Position numbers and translations under genes: made by a program | NCBI GenBank assembly: GCA_016287385.1 | Contig: JAEEWM010000017.1 | Span: 62,001-126,000 of the forward strand | Source: Clostridiaceae bacterium | Lineage (GTDB): Bacteria > Bacillota > Clostridia > Oscillospirales > Acutalibacteraceae | DNA length: 64,000 nt | Direction of reading: 5' to 3' | In this document: one piece after another, positions 24,232-34,176 of the stretch | Numbering within the stretch: position 1 is the first letter of the stretch | How the letters are laid out: each line of letters starts with the position of its first letter | The notes under the pieces: model-generated | Databases searched by the model: none | Seen by the model: only the letters and a program-made list of their open reading frames with translations | What the model was told of the DNA's origin: nothing

Positions 24232-25713
24232 TTACAATGTTACTCCGTCCTTAAAAATCGCGAGCTCGCAATTTTCAAGTTTTTCGGCTTTTGCCTTTAT
24301 CTCGCCGGAAGCGAGTTTAAGTATATAATCTTCAAATTCACTTACCAATTCTGACATCGTTTTATTTTCGAGCAACGCTCCCGCGTTAAAATCTATCCAT
24401 TGATTTTTGTTTTCATAAAGCGCGGTATTGCTTGAAACCTTAACCGTCGGCACGGGACAGCCGAACGGCGTGCCTCTGCCCGTTGTAAAGAGTATCATCT
24501 GCGCGCCGGAAGCCGCAAGCGCGTTTGAGGCGACAAGGTCGTTACCCGGCGCCTGCAAGAGCGAAAGTCCTTTACACTTCACACATTCGCCGTATAAGAG
24601 CACGTCTTCTACCGGCGCGGTGCCGCCCTTCCCAACACAACCAAGCGATTTATCTTCAAGTGTGGTTATGCCGCCCGCTTTGTTGCCGGGCGACGGGTTT
24701 TCGTCTATCTTCTCGCCGTAGCGCATAAAATATTTTTTGAAGTTGTTTATGAGATCAACGGTTTTATCAAACACTTCTTTTGTGCGGCAACGGTTCATAA
24801 GTATTGTTTCCGCGCCGAACATTTCGGGCACTTCGGTCAGTACCGTACTACCGCCTTGCGCTATTATTCTATCAGAAAAAGCGCCTACCAGAGGATTTGC
24901 GGTAATACCCGAAAAACCGTCCGATCCGCCGCATTTAAGCCCTATTACCAATTTGCTTGACGGACACTCTTCCCTTCTGCATTTATCCGCCGCCTCCGCG
25001 AGTTCCTTAACGGCTTTTACGCCTTCGGCTATTTCGTCGGCGCTCTCCTGCGCGACAAGGAATTTAACGCGGTTTTCATCGTAACCGCCGAGCACCCGCT
25101 TAAGTTCCCCGATATTGCCGTTTTCACAGCCGAGGCCTACAACCAGAACGCCCGCGGCATTGGGATGTTTTATAAGTCCTGCGAGGAATTTAAGCGTGTT
25201 TTCCATATCACCGCCGAGTTGTGAACAGCCGTAGGGGTGATTAAAAGAATATATGCCGTCTATATTACCGGTTTTATACTTTTGCGCTTCTTTTTCAATT
25301 TCACGCACTACGGAATTTACGCAGCCGACGGTTGGTATTATCCAGATTCCGTTTCTGATACCCACCTTTCCGTCAGGCCGATTATAACCCATAAAGGTTT
25401 CCGGCGGAATCGGGTTAAGGTCGGTAAAGTCCGGCGAATAGGTATATTCCTTTATATCCGAAAGGTTTGATTTCGTATTATGCGTATGCACATGCTCGCC
25501 TGTACCGATATCCGTTTTCGCGTGACCTATCGGATAGGCGTATTTTATGATATTCTCATTTTCTTTTATCGGCTTTACTGCAAATTTATGTCCGGCGGGT
25601 ATATCTTCTTTAAGCGTTACGTTTACGCCGTCCGCCGAAACGGTATCGCCCGCGCAAAGCTTACATGTCGCCACCGCCACGCTGTCAAGCGGGCGTATTT
25701 TTATACATTTCAT
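24232..25713 (-). CDS. uxaA: Altronate dehydratase
   Basis: A 493-residue UxaA/GarD-family dehydratase converting D-altronate to 2-keto-3-deoxygluconate. Residues about 1-75 are the SAF domain (AGHKFAVKPI), and the C-terminal domain carries the conserved Fe/Cys segments IPTVGCVNSV, FNHPYGCSQLGGD, GLGCENGNI, GLKCGGSDGFSG and TTGRGTPFGCPVPTVK. Full length. The ATG overlaps the uxaB stop by four bases, with GAGG upstream, so the two are translationally coupled. Confidence 0.96.
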   Translation of the reverse strand: MKCIKIRPLDSVAVATCKLCAGDTVSADGVNVTLKEDIPAGHKFAVKPIKENENIIKYAYPIGHAKTDIGTGEHVHTHNTKSNLSDIKEYTYSPDFTDLNPIPPETFMGYNRPDGKVGIRNGIWIIPTVGCVNSVVREIEKEAQKYKTGNIDGIYSFNHPYGCSQLGGDMENTLKFLAGLIKHPNAAGVLVVGLGCENGNIGELKRVLGGYDENRVKFLVAQESADEIAEGVKAVKELAEAADKCRREECPSSKLVIGLKCGGSDGFSGITANPLVGAFSDRIIAQGGSTVLTEVPEMFGAETILMNRCRTKEVFDKTVDLINNFKKYFMRYGEKIDENPSPGNKAGGITTLEDKSLGCVGKGGTAPVEDVLLYGECVKCKGLSLLQAPGNDLVASNALAASGAQMILFTTGRGTPFGCPVPTVKVSSNTALYENKNQWIDFNAGALLENKTMSELVSEFEDYILKLASGEIKAKAEKLENCELAIFKDGVTL

Positions 25714-27158
25714 TCAAGCACCTCTGCAAGCGCCAAGTCTATATTTTCTCTTATCTTTTTATACCAGTACGAAACCGTCTTACAAAAATCATTATACCGC
25801 GTCAGATCCTCGCCCCAGAAATCCGCGTTCCCGCACGCTTTTTCTACAAAGTCGTCGTTACCGGCGTTTTGCGCAAAGAATTCAAGCACCGCGCGGTCAT
25901 CGTGAACCGCGTATTCGTCGCCGTTTGCTCTTTTGGCGTAAAGTCCGTCCTCGCGCAAATCGTTCGACGAATAGAACGCGAGAAGCGCCGCAAACGAAAA
26001 GGTTATAAGCCGCGGCAGTTTGCCGTTGTTTTTATAATAATCCTTAAACGACGGTAAAACCCGCGCTTTCCATTTGGAAACCGAATTAAGCGATATTGAA
26101 AGCAAAGCGTGGTCTATAAAAGGATTTTCAAAGCGCTCGAACACGCTGCTTGCAAACGCCCTCACTTCGTCAAGCGGCAGATTTACCTGCGGCACGATTT
26201 CCTCATTTACAACGCGGCGTATGAACTTACCCATAACTTTATCGCTCATACAGTCGCGCACAATATCAATTCCGTAAAGATACCCGGCAAGGACAGACGA
26301 CGTGTGCGCGCCGTTAAGCACACGCACTTTTCTTTCGCGGTATGGCTTCTGATTATCCGTAAACACTACCGGAAGACCGATTTTATTAAGCGGAAGTTCG
26401 CCGCTTATATCCTTTTTGCTCTCTATCACCCAAAGTGCGAAGGGTTCGCCGATGTCGACGAGTTTATCCTCATAGCCGAGTTCTTTGCAGACTTCATCCG
26501 CGTAACCTCTCGGATAACCGGTAACTATCCTGTCCACAAGCGTGGAGCAGAATACGTTGGAGCTCTCTATCCAGTCGGCAAAGGCATCCGGAAGCTTCCA
26601 TATTTTCGCAAGCGCCAGCACGCATTCTTTAAGCTTGCCGCCATTGTTTTCAATTAACTCCACGGGCAGAATTATAAGTCCTTTATCCTTTGCGCCCGAA
26701 AACGCGGTATACCTTTCAAAAAGAAACTTTGTCAGCTTACCGGGATATGTGCGCGGCAAACCGTCAAATCCGTCGCTTTCATCAAGCACAATGCCCGCCT
26801 CCGTGGTGTTTGAAACCACAAAACGAAGCGTATCAAGACGCGCGAGCGCCATATATTCTTCATAATCATCCTTACAGTCAAGCGCTTCTGATACCGAAGT
26901 AATAACTCTGCTTTTGTTTATAACCTCGCCGTTTTGCTTACCACGAAGCACCACGGTATAAAGATTGTTTTGCTCTTTGAAAGCGTCAAGACTGCCGAAG
27001 GAAATCGGCTTAACTATAACAATATCGCCATCGAAAACTCCTTTTTCGTTGGCGATATCTATCATATAGTCTACAAACGCGCGAAGGAAATTACCTTCAC
27101 CGAACTGCACTACTTTAACCGGATATTCATTTTTTTTTGCCACATCTTTTATATTCAT
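25710..27158 (-). CDS. uxaB: Tagaturonate reductase (altronate oxidoreductase)
   Basis: About 482 residues of a mannitol dehydrogenase-family enzyme reducing tagaturonate to altronate with NADH. Typical elements are VVQFGEGNFLRAFVDYMID, FVVSNTTEAGIV, the FCSTLVDRIVTGYP segment and VRVLNGAHTSSVLAGYLYG. I prefer ATG 27158, since GTG at 27167 overlaps the PHP stop; either could be used because AGGAG and AGGG lie at workable distances. UxaB rather than fructuronate reductase fits because UxaA follows directly and no mannonate dehydratase is present in the window. Confidence 0.93.
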   Translation of the reverse strand: MNIKDVAKKNEYPVKVVQFGEGNFLRAFVDYMIDIANEKGVFDGDIVIVKPISFGSLDAFKEQNNLYTVVLRGKQNGEVINKSRVITSVSEALDCKDDYEEYMALARLDTLRFVVSNTTEAGIVLDESDGFDGLPRTYPGKLTKFLFERYTAFSGAKDKGLIILPVELIENNGGKLKECVLALAKIWKLPDAFADWIESSNVFCSTLVDRIVTGYPRGYADEVCKELGYEDKLVDIGEPFALWVIESKKDISGELPLNKIGLPVVFTDNQKPYRERKVRVLNGAHTSSVLAGYLYGIDIVRDCMSDKVMGKFIRRVVNEEIVPQVNLPLDEVRAFASSVFERFENPFIDHALLSISLNSVSKWKARVLPSFKDYYKNNGKLPRLITFSFAALLAFYSSNDLREDGLYAKRANGDEYAVHDDRAVLEFFAQNAGNDDFVEKACGNADFWGEDLTRYNDFCKTVSYWYKKIRENIDLALAEVLE

Positions 27159-27163
27159 AATAC

Positions 27164-27868
27164 TCACCCTTTCTCCTGACCTGCAACAATAATATTATAA
27201 CGCCCCAAAAATAAATTTTCAACCATTTTTTCAGGAGTATAAAGGCGTTTTTCGAAGGCAAGTCCGCCCTGCCCGAAAGAGTGAATATTATGCGTATCGC
27301 TGCCGGATATCGTCTTAACGCCGGTTCTTGCGGCATACTCGCTTGCTAGGCGATTGCTCTCCTCTGAATTGCCGGCGTTATAAACCTCAATCGCGTCGGC
27401 ATAACGCATATCGGGATAGGGCTCGGGTTCGTTTAACGCCGATAAGTCGCGATAGGGATGCGCGAAAGCCGCAAAGCCGCCGTTTTTATGCACAAAGTCA
27501 TAAATTTCGGCAAGTGACATTTGGGGGAATTCCGGAGCAGACGCCACGGTATCGGGCGAAAGCCCGTAAACGAGATAGTGATATCCCTTTTCGCCGTAGC
27601 CCTCTTCAAATCCGAAGAATACATCTAAATCGTAATCTTGCGCGATTCTTTTAGTGTTCTCGTAATCCTCTGCATACGCGCCGACAAAATCTTTCCAGGG
27701 AAGCGACCGGTCAACGGTACTGTTGCCGTGGTAAAAATGATTTGTCATCACAAAACCCGAAAAGCCGAGCTTTTTAGCCCTTATAACAAAGCTTTCGCCG
27801 GTCGACCGCGCACAGCCGCTGCAAGCGGCTGTGTGCAGATGCATTTCATACTTAAAGGTCTGTTCCAT
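27164..27868 (-). CDS. PHP-domain phosphoesterase-like protein (cytosolic)
   Basis: A 234-residue PHP protein. Metal-site motifs are HLHTAAC near the N-terminus, TNHFYHGN, FFGFEEGYGEKGYHYLVYG, FAHPY and GSDTHNIHSFGQGG. There is no signal peptide. It is strikingly similar across its whole length to the C-terminal domain of the giant secreted protein encoded just upstream, sharing for example YPDMRYADAIEVYNAG and SLAEIYDFVH/TLAEIYNFVH. PHP proteins are phosphatases, nucleases or other metal hydrolases; the substrate is unknown. It is translationally coupled to uxaB. Confidence 0.88.
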   Translation of the reverse strand: MEQTFKYEMHLHTAACSGCARSTGESFVIRAKKLGFSGFVMTNHFYHGNSTVDRSLPWKDFVGAYAEDYENTKRIAQDYDLDVFFGFEEGYGEKGYHYLVYGLSPDTVASAPEFPQMSLAEIYDFVHKNGGFAAFAHPYRDLSALNEPEPYPDMRYADAIEVYNAGNSEESNRLASEYAARTGVKTISGSDTHNIHSFGQGGLAFEKRLYTPEKMVENLFLGRYNIIVAGQEKG

Positions 27869-27917
27869 TTTTGTTACCCCTGAAAACCGTGTAAAACTTC
27901 AAGAATTACCACCGCGC

Positions 27918-30900
27918 TTATTTACCGGTAATAAGCGTATACTGTCCCGCAAGTAAATCTGTAATAAAGTTATCCATTGTGTAAAGCCGACGGGTAAATT
28001 CCATAGCGCCGTTGCCGAAGGAAGAGATAGTGTGCGCGTCGCTGCCGGCGGTCATACGCAGGTTATTGGCTTCGGCGTACTCACGCGCCAAACGGTTGCT
28101 CTCATCCGATACGCCGGCGTTATACACTTCGATTGCATCGGCATAACGCATATCGGGGTAGCCGGCACGGCCCGCGTCGGAAGTGTTTTCAAACGGATGA
28201 GCATACACCATAATACCGCCGTTTGAGTGCACGAAATTATATATTTCGGCAAGCGTCATACTCGGATACTCCGGTGTGGCCGCCCATAAATCGGGACTTA
28301 TTCCGTAAATCAACATGTGATGCTCATCGTCATAAGTATCCTCTATGCCGAATAAAACATCCATATCCTGCGATGCGGCTTCCGCTTTAAGCGCCTCGTA
28401 ATCCTGCCTGTAAGCGTCCACAAAGTCCGCCCAGGCGAGCGAGCGGTCAATAGCGGTATTGCCGCGATAGAAATGGTTTGTTATTACAAATCCTGCAAAG
28501 CCTTCTCTTTTTGCCTTGTCAATGTAACTTGAACCTGCCGACTGACCGCACTTGCTGACTTCCTTATCGTGCATGTGTATTTCGTACTTATAGGTTTGAT
28601 TAACCGTCCTTAAAGCGGGGGCGTCAAAATAGCCGAGCGCCTTGCCCTGCTCGTATATAAGATACGCGAGGAGTTTATATCCGTATTGGTTTAAGTGAAC
28701 ATCGGTGCCGTCGTTATTCATCCTGTATGAGGGCGGTAATTTATCGTTGTTAATATACTCGATATCCTCAGCCGTCTTCGTAAGTCCTACATAACTAAAG
28801 CCTTCGTCGGATTTTGCAAAGGTCCTGAAGTCGATACAATGGTCGCCGAATGCGGCTTTGAATTCGGCAGTATACCACTTGAAATACGGAATGATAACAA
28901 AATAGTTATTTGAGCCGTGATTATCTATCATCGCCTTATACTGTGCCACAAGGTCGTCGCCCGAATCGGAGTTGCCGTTAGCACCGACGAGGTATATCTC
29001 ACAGTCGGTTTGCCGCGTTGTGTTCTGGAATGTCGCTTTTGTGCCGCTCGGTACTGTCTTTGCGTTCGCCGTACTGCCTACGCGGGTGAGTTTCACGGTA
29101 TATGAGCGCGGGCTCCATACGAAGTTGTGAAGGCTTATTGTATACTCACTTCCGTCAATGACTATATTATTGAGCGGGTTTTCATATCCAAGCCTGCCGG
29201 TAAGACCTATTGTATCGCCGTTTATTGATACAAATCCGTTATCATCCTGGTTGCCTATTTCTATTGTTGCCGTACCCGCCGGGAAATTAAACGCCTTTGA
29301 TGTGTAAAGCGTAAAGGCACCCTGACGCGCCATAATGGTCTGGGATGTTTCACCCGCATCGCCCGAGTTTATAACGGTATACCCGCTGCCTAACATTGAA
29401 GCAAGGCTGCCCGGGTAGGTCTTCTCGGGATGTTCGTCATAACCCATACCCTGAGTGATACTGTCCCCATAGCAGGTGATCCTGTTAAAGGTGGGATAAA
29501 TACCGCCGTTTGTCTGCTCATTTTCTACTGAGAACGCATCAATATTGTAAGCGGCGTTCTTTTTGAAACGGACAAGGTCCGCTATATTGCTGCCGTTATC
29601 ACGGTTAATATCATAAAAACGGCTCGAAGTATCCGTACAGGGATTGTATTCTTTACCCAAGCCCAATAATGCTTTGCGCATATACTCCATTGCCTGCGTC
29701 TTGCTGTAGTTATCAAACAGGTGTCCGCCCGTTTTAACGATTCTTGAATAACAGCCTACGTTTTCGTTTACGTAGTTAAGATTACCTACCCAGGAAATGC
29801 CGATGTTCTTTTTTTGCGATTCTACGTTTGAATCATCTTTTGCAAGTGTAAAGTCAAGCGTATCGCCTGTCTCATCAAAGCCGTAATAACCGTCCTGCAA
29901 AACCGGATTCAGGTTATAAACGAGGTTTGCGCCGGTGATATTATCGTTTTCGTCCAAATAATACATCCGTATATTACCTATGGAAAACGCCTCATCGTAG
30001 GAGTTGCCGTTGAGCGCAAAGCGTACACTGCCGTTTGCGGCGTTGGAATCGTTATACGGGTCGGCGTTTGCGCCAACGGTTATATCGTAAACCGCCTCAA
30101 ACCTACTTAAACTCTTGCTTGATACCTTCTGAGCGGTAACCGAATTATCCTTGGAAATTATGTAGGCGTTTACGGTATCACCTGCGGCGCAGGAATAATC
30201 GTACATAAGGCGGTATTTTCTGTTAGATGAGAACTGGAAGTTAAACTGCGGTTTATACATATCGCCGCCTTTGAATTCGTACACCTTGTCAAGGTTCATA
30301 TCCGGGTCGTCCGTAAAGAAGTTCTCCGGAATATCCAAAAGCTCAACCGATGAATAGGTCATTACTTTTGATAAATTCCAACCGGTAAAGGCTTTTGTCG
30401 CGTCTACACTCTTAACCTCTCCGACGTTACCCATATGGAAATCGCCGTTAAAGAAATAGTTAGCAGTGCCGAGGTTGCCGCCAGTCACCTTTCTGAGCGT
30501 CAGATTTGCAAAGTAAACCGTGCCGTTTCTCTTTTGCGGCCAGTTTTGCCCTAAGTAGATTTGAAAATTCTTTGCTCCTTCCGTTGCGCTTGAAGATACG
30601 GTAAAACGGACTGAAAGATGTGTTCCCGTATCGGTCCTCGATATTGTATTCGAGCTGTTCAGGCTCTCGGTATCATTGCCCGAAACCTTGGCACTGACCG
30701 CTTTTCTGGCACTAACGCCGCCGTTTGCGCGATAGTCCATATCAAACTGATAGGTCTCCCCGGGCGTCAGGGCGGTTTCGTAACTCATTGCGTTCATACT
30801 GTCACCAAAGCCGCCGAGTTTCAGCATTTTTGGTGTCGCATTTATATCATCAAACAAAATATATCCTTTCGCCCAGTTTATGGTAGTCCATTTTCCCGCT

Positions 30901-32966
30901 TCGGCGTTGGCTCTTGTGCCGCCTACATTGAACACCACATTGCTTTCAAAATCATCAATAAGACTGCTTCCCGTGGGCGTATCGCCGTCAAGTTTCTTTA
31001 AGACGGGATTTTCATAATATGTATCCATATCCAAGCCCTTGCCGTAGTTGCCTATCATCAGTAAGAAGCTGTCTTTGGCGTTGTAAAGCGTAAACTCAAC
31101 GGTGCGCTTGTTGCCTGAAAGCGTATCGGTACCCTTTGTGACCGCGGTCTGGTAATCCGAGTTTACAAAGAGGTTTACATAGGAGGTTATTCCCGTAACG
31201 GCGTATTCGTCCACGGTAAAGCGGTATGTTCCGGCGCTTATTGCGCCACCTTTATAAGCCAGTACGTGATAGTTGTCATATCCCGCCGGGAAGTGAATCA
31301 TACTGCCGGTCGCCTCCTGTTCGCCGCTTGACGGCAAAAAGCAATCCGAATCGTAAGCGCCTGCGCTGAAGATCGCGGCACTGCAGTTAATAGGCGTCCA
31401 TTTGCCGTTGTTTGCGTTTGCTCTCGTGCCGCCCCATTGGCGCTGCTCATAGTTATTTGAATTAAACGGCGCCAGTATGTTTACGCCGCCGTAAGCGCCG
31501 CCGGAGTATATGTAAAGCTTTATGTTTGCAAAATAAGCTTCAACGTCCGTACCCTCGCCGTAGTTGCCCAGCATTAAACCGATTCCGGTAGCCGCGTTTT
31601 CGACGGTATACTCATAAACCCTTGAAACTCCGTCGGTCGAAATCAATGTACCGGATACGGTGTTGCCGATATCGCTGCCCGTGCGAAGCTGAACCGAAGG
31701 CTCGCTTCCGCCTAAACTGTTTACATCAAGGGAGAGCCGGTAAACCGTTCCCGCCGCGGAATAAACGCAGGTGTCTTTATAAGCCAACACCTGATAGTTA
31801 TCGGTGCCCGCGGGGAAATACGCCATATAATTATTGGTGCTCTCCTTATCAAAGTAATGATCGGGTAAGGTTTTTACGGTATAGTTACCCGCCCTTTCCC
31901 ACAATTGACTTTTTGAACCGGAAGACCAATAGTAATCCGAAGCAAACGTATTTATAAGATTATCGCCGGTAGGATCGCCTGAGCCGTCAAGCAGATAAAG
32001 CTCAGGGTTGGCGCAAACAAAATTGCCGCTTGTGCCGTAGTTACCTACGCAAACGCCGATTCTGTCACTTCCGGTAAAGGGCGACTCAAATGTAAATGTA
32101 ATTATATACTTATAGTTTTCCGCGTCATAGGTAGCGGTATAGTTTGTAAACGCCGCTGTAGGAGCGAATGTATTGCCGCCGTTATCCGCGGAGCCTACAT
32201 TTATCGTAGGCGTGCCGCTGAATATTTTACAGTCCATAGTAAAGCGGTAGTTGCCCGCGGGACGGGTGGTATAAGCGCATCTGTAAAGCCAGCGGGAATA
32301 ATTATTTCTGTTTTCCTCAAAATGAACATAATCCGGTACTACCGGCTCCGGCTCTGTTACCGGATCAAAGAAGCCCGAAGGTACCGGAGAAGTGCAGGTG
32401 GCGGTGCTTGACGCAAAGTTTCTTCTGTTCCACTTATTGCCGGTACGGGAAGTGCTGTAATAATCGCTCGCAAAGGTGTTTATAAGGGATGAACCGGTGG
32501 GGTTACCGTCACCGTCTAAAAGATACAGTGCGGGATTGGCACAGTAGAATACCGCGTCACCGGTGCAGTTGCCTACCCTGCCGCCGGTGCCGTAGTTACC
32601 TACCATGGCGCCTAAGTTACCGGACCAATTTGAAGTCATAGTAAATGTGATGATGTATTTGAAGTTAACATCATCATATGTCGCCGTATAATTAGACTGC
32701 GCACTGAGAGTGCCGCCCGTTTCATCGGCGCCTACCTGAATCCAGGGCACACCGCTTACTATTTTGCAGTCCATAGTAAACTTATAGTTGCCCGCCTGAA
32801 TGGTAGACCAACCCTTTGTATACTTCATACATGTCCAGTCGGTACCCTTGTACTCCACAAGATCAGGCGTCGTACCCGCCGCGCTCGCCGTCAGCCCGCA
32901 AAGGCAGGTAAAGAGGGACACGAGCATACATACTGTAATGGCAATACAGGTTAATTTCCTTTTCAT
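27918..32966 (-). CDS. Giant secreted module protein: beta-sandwich repeats, dockerin-like half, SGNH hydrolase and PHP domain
   Basis: A 1682-residue exported protein. Layout: signal peptide (1-30); beta-sandwich module 1 (about 31-200); EPEPVVPDY linker; five further related modules ending near 370, 545, 705, 845 and 1030; a dockerin-like half (YDINRDNGSNIADLVRFKK, about 1120-1140); an SGNH hydrolase (about 1155-1450) with CYGDSITQGMG and the Asp/His block TDVHLNQYGYK near 1420; and a PHP domain (about 1455-1682) with HMH, TNHFYRGN, YAHPF and GSDAH. Several modules share FANPxLYL and LINTFASDYY-type ends and resemble carbohydrate-binding folds; I cannot name the family. There is no cell-wall anchor. 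GAGGAG precedes ATG 32966. Secreted esterase activity on a plant glycan is plausible; the PHP role is unknown. Confidence 0.88.
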   Translation of the reverse strand: MKRKLTCIAITVCMLVSLFTCLCGLTASAAGTTPDLVEYKGTDWTCMKYTKGWSTIQAGNYKFTMDCKIVSGVPWIQVGADETGGTLSAQSNYTATYDDVNFKYIITFTMTSNWSGNLGAMVGNYGTGGRVGNCTGDAVFYCANPALYLLDGDGNPTGSSLINTFASDYYSTSRTGNKWNRRNFASSTATCTSPVPSGFFDPVTEPEPVVPDYVHFEENRNNYSRWLYRCAYTTRPAGNYRFTMDCKIFSGTPTINVGSADNGGNTFAPTAAFTNYTATYDAENYKYIITFTFESPFTGSDRIGVCVGNYGTSGNFVCANPELYLLDGSGDPTGDNLINTFASDYYWSSGSKSQLWERAGNYTVKTLPDHYFDKESTNNYMAYFPAGTDNYQVLAYKDTCVYSAAGTVYRLSLDVNSLGGSEPSVQLRTGSDIGNTVSGTLISTDGVSRVYEYTVENAATGIGLMLGNYGEGTDVEAYFANIKLYIYSGGAYGGVNILAPFNSNNYEQRQWGGTRANANNGKWTPINCSAAIFSAGAYDSDCFLPSSGEQEATGSMIHFPAGYDNYHVLAYKGGAISAGTYRFTVDEYAVTGITSYVNLFVNSDYQTAVTKGTDTLSGNKRTVEFTLYNAKDSFLLMIGNYGKGLDMDTYYENPVLKKLDGDTPTGSSLIDDFESNVVFNVGGTRANAEAGKWTTINWAKGYILFDDINATPKMLKLGGFGDSMNAMSYETALTPGETYQFDMDYRANGGVSARKAVSAKVSGNDTESLNSSNTISRTDTGTHLSVRFTVSSSATEGAKNFQIYLGQNWPQKRNGTVYFANLTLRKVTGGNLGTANYFFNGDFHMGNVGEVKSVDATKAFTGWNLSKVMTYSSVELLDIPENFFTDDPDMNLDKVYEFKGGDMYKPQFNFQFSSNRKYRLMYDYSCAAGDTVNAYIISKDNSVTAQKVSSKSLSRFEAVYDITVGANADPYNDSNAANGSVRFALNGNSYDEAFSIGNIRMYYLDENDNITGANLVYNLNPVLQDGYYGFDETGDTLDFTLAKDDSNVESQKKNIGISWVGNLNYVNENVGCYSRIVKTGGHLFDNYSKTQAMEYMRKALLGLGKEYNPCTDTSSRFYDINRDNGSNIADLVRFKKNAAYNIDAFSVENEQTNGGIYPTFNRITCYGDSITQGMGYDEHPEKTYPGSLASMLGSGYTVINSGDAGETSQTIMARQGAFTLYTSKAFNFPAGTATIEIGNQDDNGFVSINGDTIGLTGRLGYENPLNNIVIDGSEYTISLHNFVWSPRSYTVKLTRVGSTANAKTVPSGTKATFQNTTRQTDCEIYLVGANGNSDSGDDLVAQYKAMIDNHGSNNYFVIIPYFKWYTAEFKAAFGDHCIDFRTFAKSDEGFSYVGLTKTAEDIEYINNDKLPPSYRMNNDGTDVHLNQYGYKLLAYLIYEQGKALGYFDAPALRTVNQTYKYEIHMHDKEVSKCGQSAGSSYIDKAKREGFAGFVITNHFYRGNTAIDRSLAWADFVDAYRQDYEALKAEAASQDMDVLFGIEDTYDDEHHMLIYGISPDLWAATPEYPSMTLAEIYNFVHSNGGIMVYAHPFENTSDAGRAGYPDMRYADAIEVYNAGVSDESNRLAREYAEANNLRMTAGSDAHTISSFGNGAMEFTRRLYTMDNFITDLLAGQYTLITGK
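31780..32383. repeat. Long diverged direct repeat, copy 1
   Basis: Encodes modules 2 and 3 of the giant SGNH/PHP protein and matches 63394-64000 closely at the DNA level, including an exact 83-bp block (31894-31976 equals 63512-63594). Same orientation, about 31.6 kb apart. Confidence 0.85.
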
Positions 32967-33010
32967 AAGTTTTGCTCCTCTACTGTTATCTTTTACGCGG
33001 TTTCAAAATC

Positions 33011-34102
33011 TTATTTTGAGAAAAACGCGATTATTTCATCGGCATTTTGTTTTGTTACCTCATTAAGCTTCAAGTTCGGCAAATCGCGCTTTAACTCATA
33101 AACTATGCGGTCGCCGTCAAGCGGGCGCGAATTCTCGCCGAACAGGCGAACCATATTATCGTGATAAATCTTATCAAGTATATCGTCCGAAAAACCGAAA
33201 GGATGGTCAAAGGTACGTGTGGTCCACTTATCGGTAAACGGCTCCTTATACTCAAGGAAGCTGCGTACGAGGTTTACGGCGTGACTGTATTTTTCCTCTA
33301 TCGTCTTACCTTCTCTGTGCCAGTTATAGATATCGGAGCCGTAAAGAATCCTATCGGCATACTTTATGAAAAACTGCTTCCATTCGTCCGCTTTATCGTT
33401 GAAATTAAAGAACATTTCGGTGCCGGGGGTAAGGTCAAAGGTAACGTTCTCCCATTTATCCATAAAATTGGCGGCATAATCTATATCGTCAGACACAAAG
33501 AAGAAATGCGCCATAACAAACTGAGTCTTCGGGAACTTTTCAAGTATTCCCTCAACCTCTTTCTGCAACGCGTCAAAATGAACGAAGCTCTCGTCATAAA
33601 GCCAGCCGCGTTCAAGCGCCCACTTCGGTATTTTATTGATATCCCAGAATTCGCGGGGGTCGCCGAAATGGATAACCATCGGCAGCTGCTTTTCCTCAAC
33701 AAACTCATAAAACTTATCAAGCACGGGGTCGCAAAGTGAGCGACCGAACACCTTGCGGCATTCCGGCTTTCCTTCGTAAAGCTTTATACCGTCGCACCCC
33801 ATGGCGTAAAAGGTTTTGATCTGCTCTTCGTAAAACTCCTTGGTATCGCGCTCGTCATAGTGATGAAAACGGCCGAGGTTGGCGTAAATGCGCTTATCCT
33901 GCGCCTTGAAATAGAGGGTTTTATAGTTGTTTATGGGCTCATAATAAGGCAGAGCCTGTAATACTATTTTTTCGTAATTGAAGTGCTCCATCACATCGTT
34001 GTATATGGCTACCGATTCATCGAGCGGCGCTTCTACATGCGGGTGCATATGCATATCGCATATCGGCTTCGCTCTGTAATTGTGGATTTCATGGTTTTTC
34101 AT
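33011..34102 (-). CDS. Amidohydrolase-2 family metal hydrolase
   Basis: A 363-residue TIM-barrel hydrolase. Metal and catalytic motifs are CDMHMHPH (about 15-22), the Lys in GCDGIKLYEG, MVIHFGDP, FVMAHFFF and LYGSDIYNW. The family contains decarboxylases and lactone or amide hydrolases, and specificity is not readable. No signal peptide. GGAGG precedes ATG 34102. It is the first gene after the divergent AraC-type regulator and heads the long uronate unit, so it may act on an early intermediate such as a lactone. Confidence 0.87.
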   Translation of the reverse strand: MKNHEIHNYRAKPICDMHMHPHVEAPLDESVAIYNDVMEHFNYEKIVLQALPYYEPINNYKTLYFKAQDKRIYANLGRFHHYDERDTKEFYEEQIKTFYAMGCDGIKLYEGKPECRKVFGRSLCDPVLDKFYEFVEEKQLPMVIHFGDPREFWDINKIPKWALERGWLYDESFVHFDALQKEVEGILEKFPKTQFVMAHFFFVSDDIDYAANFMDKWENVTFDLTPGTEMFFNFNDKADEWKQFFIKYADRILYGSDIYNWHREGKTIEEKYSHAVNLVRSFLEYKEPFTDKWTTRTFDHPFGFSDDILDKIYHDNMVRLFGENSRPLDGDRIVYELKRDLPNLKLNEVTKQNADEIIAFFSK

Positions 34103-34158
34103 AAATGGTACCTCCGCTTTTAATGTTTATTCTACCGGCACACAGTAATCGCCTACTG

Positions 34159-34176
34159 TATAGTTGTATAACTATA
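34159..34176. promoter_or_regulatory. Candidate operator before the amidohydrolase gene
   Basis: Inverted repeat TATAGTT/AACTATA with a 4-base spacer, touching the -10 box and covering the likely start point of the amidohydrolase promoter. It could be the target of the divergent AraC-type regulator or of another factor. Confidence 0.45.
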
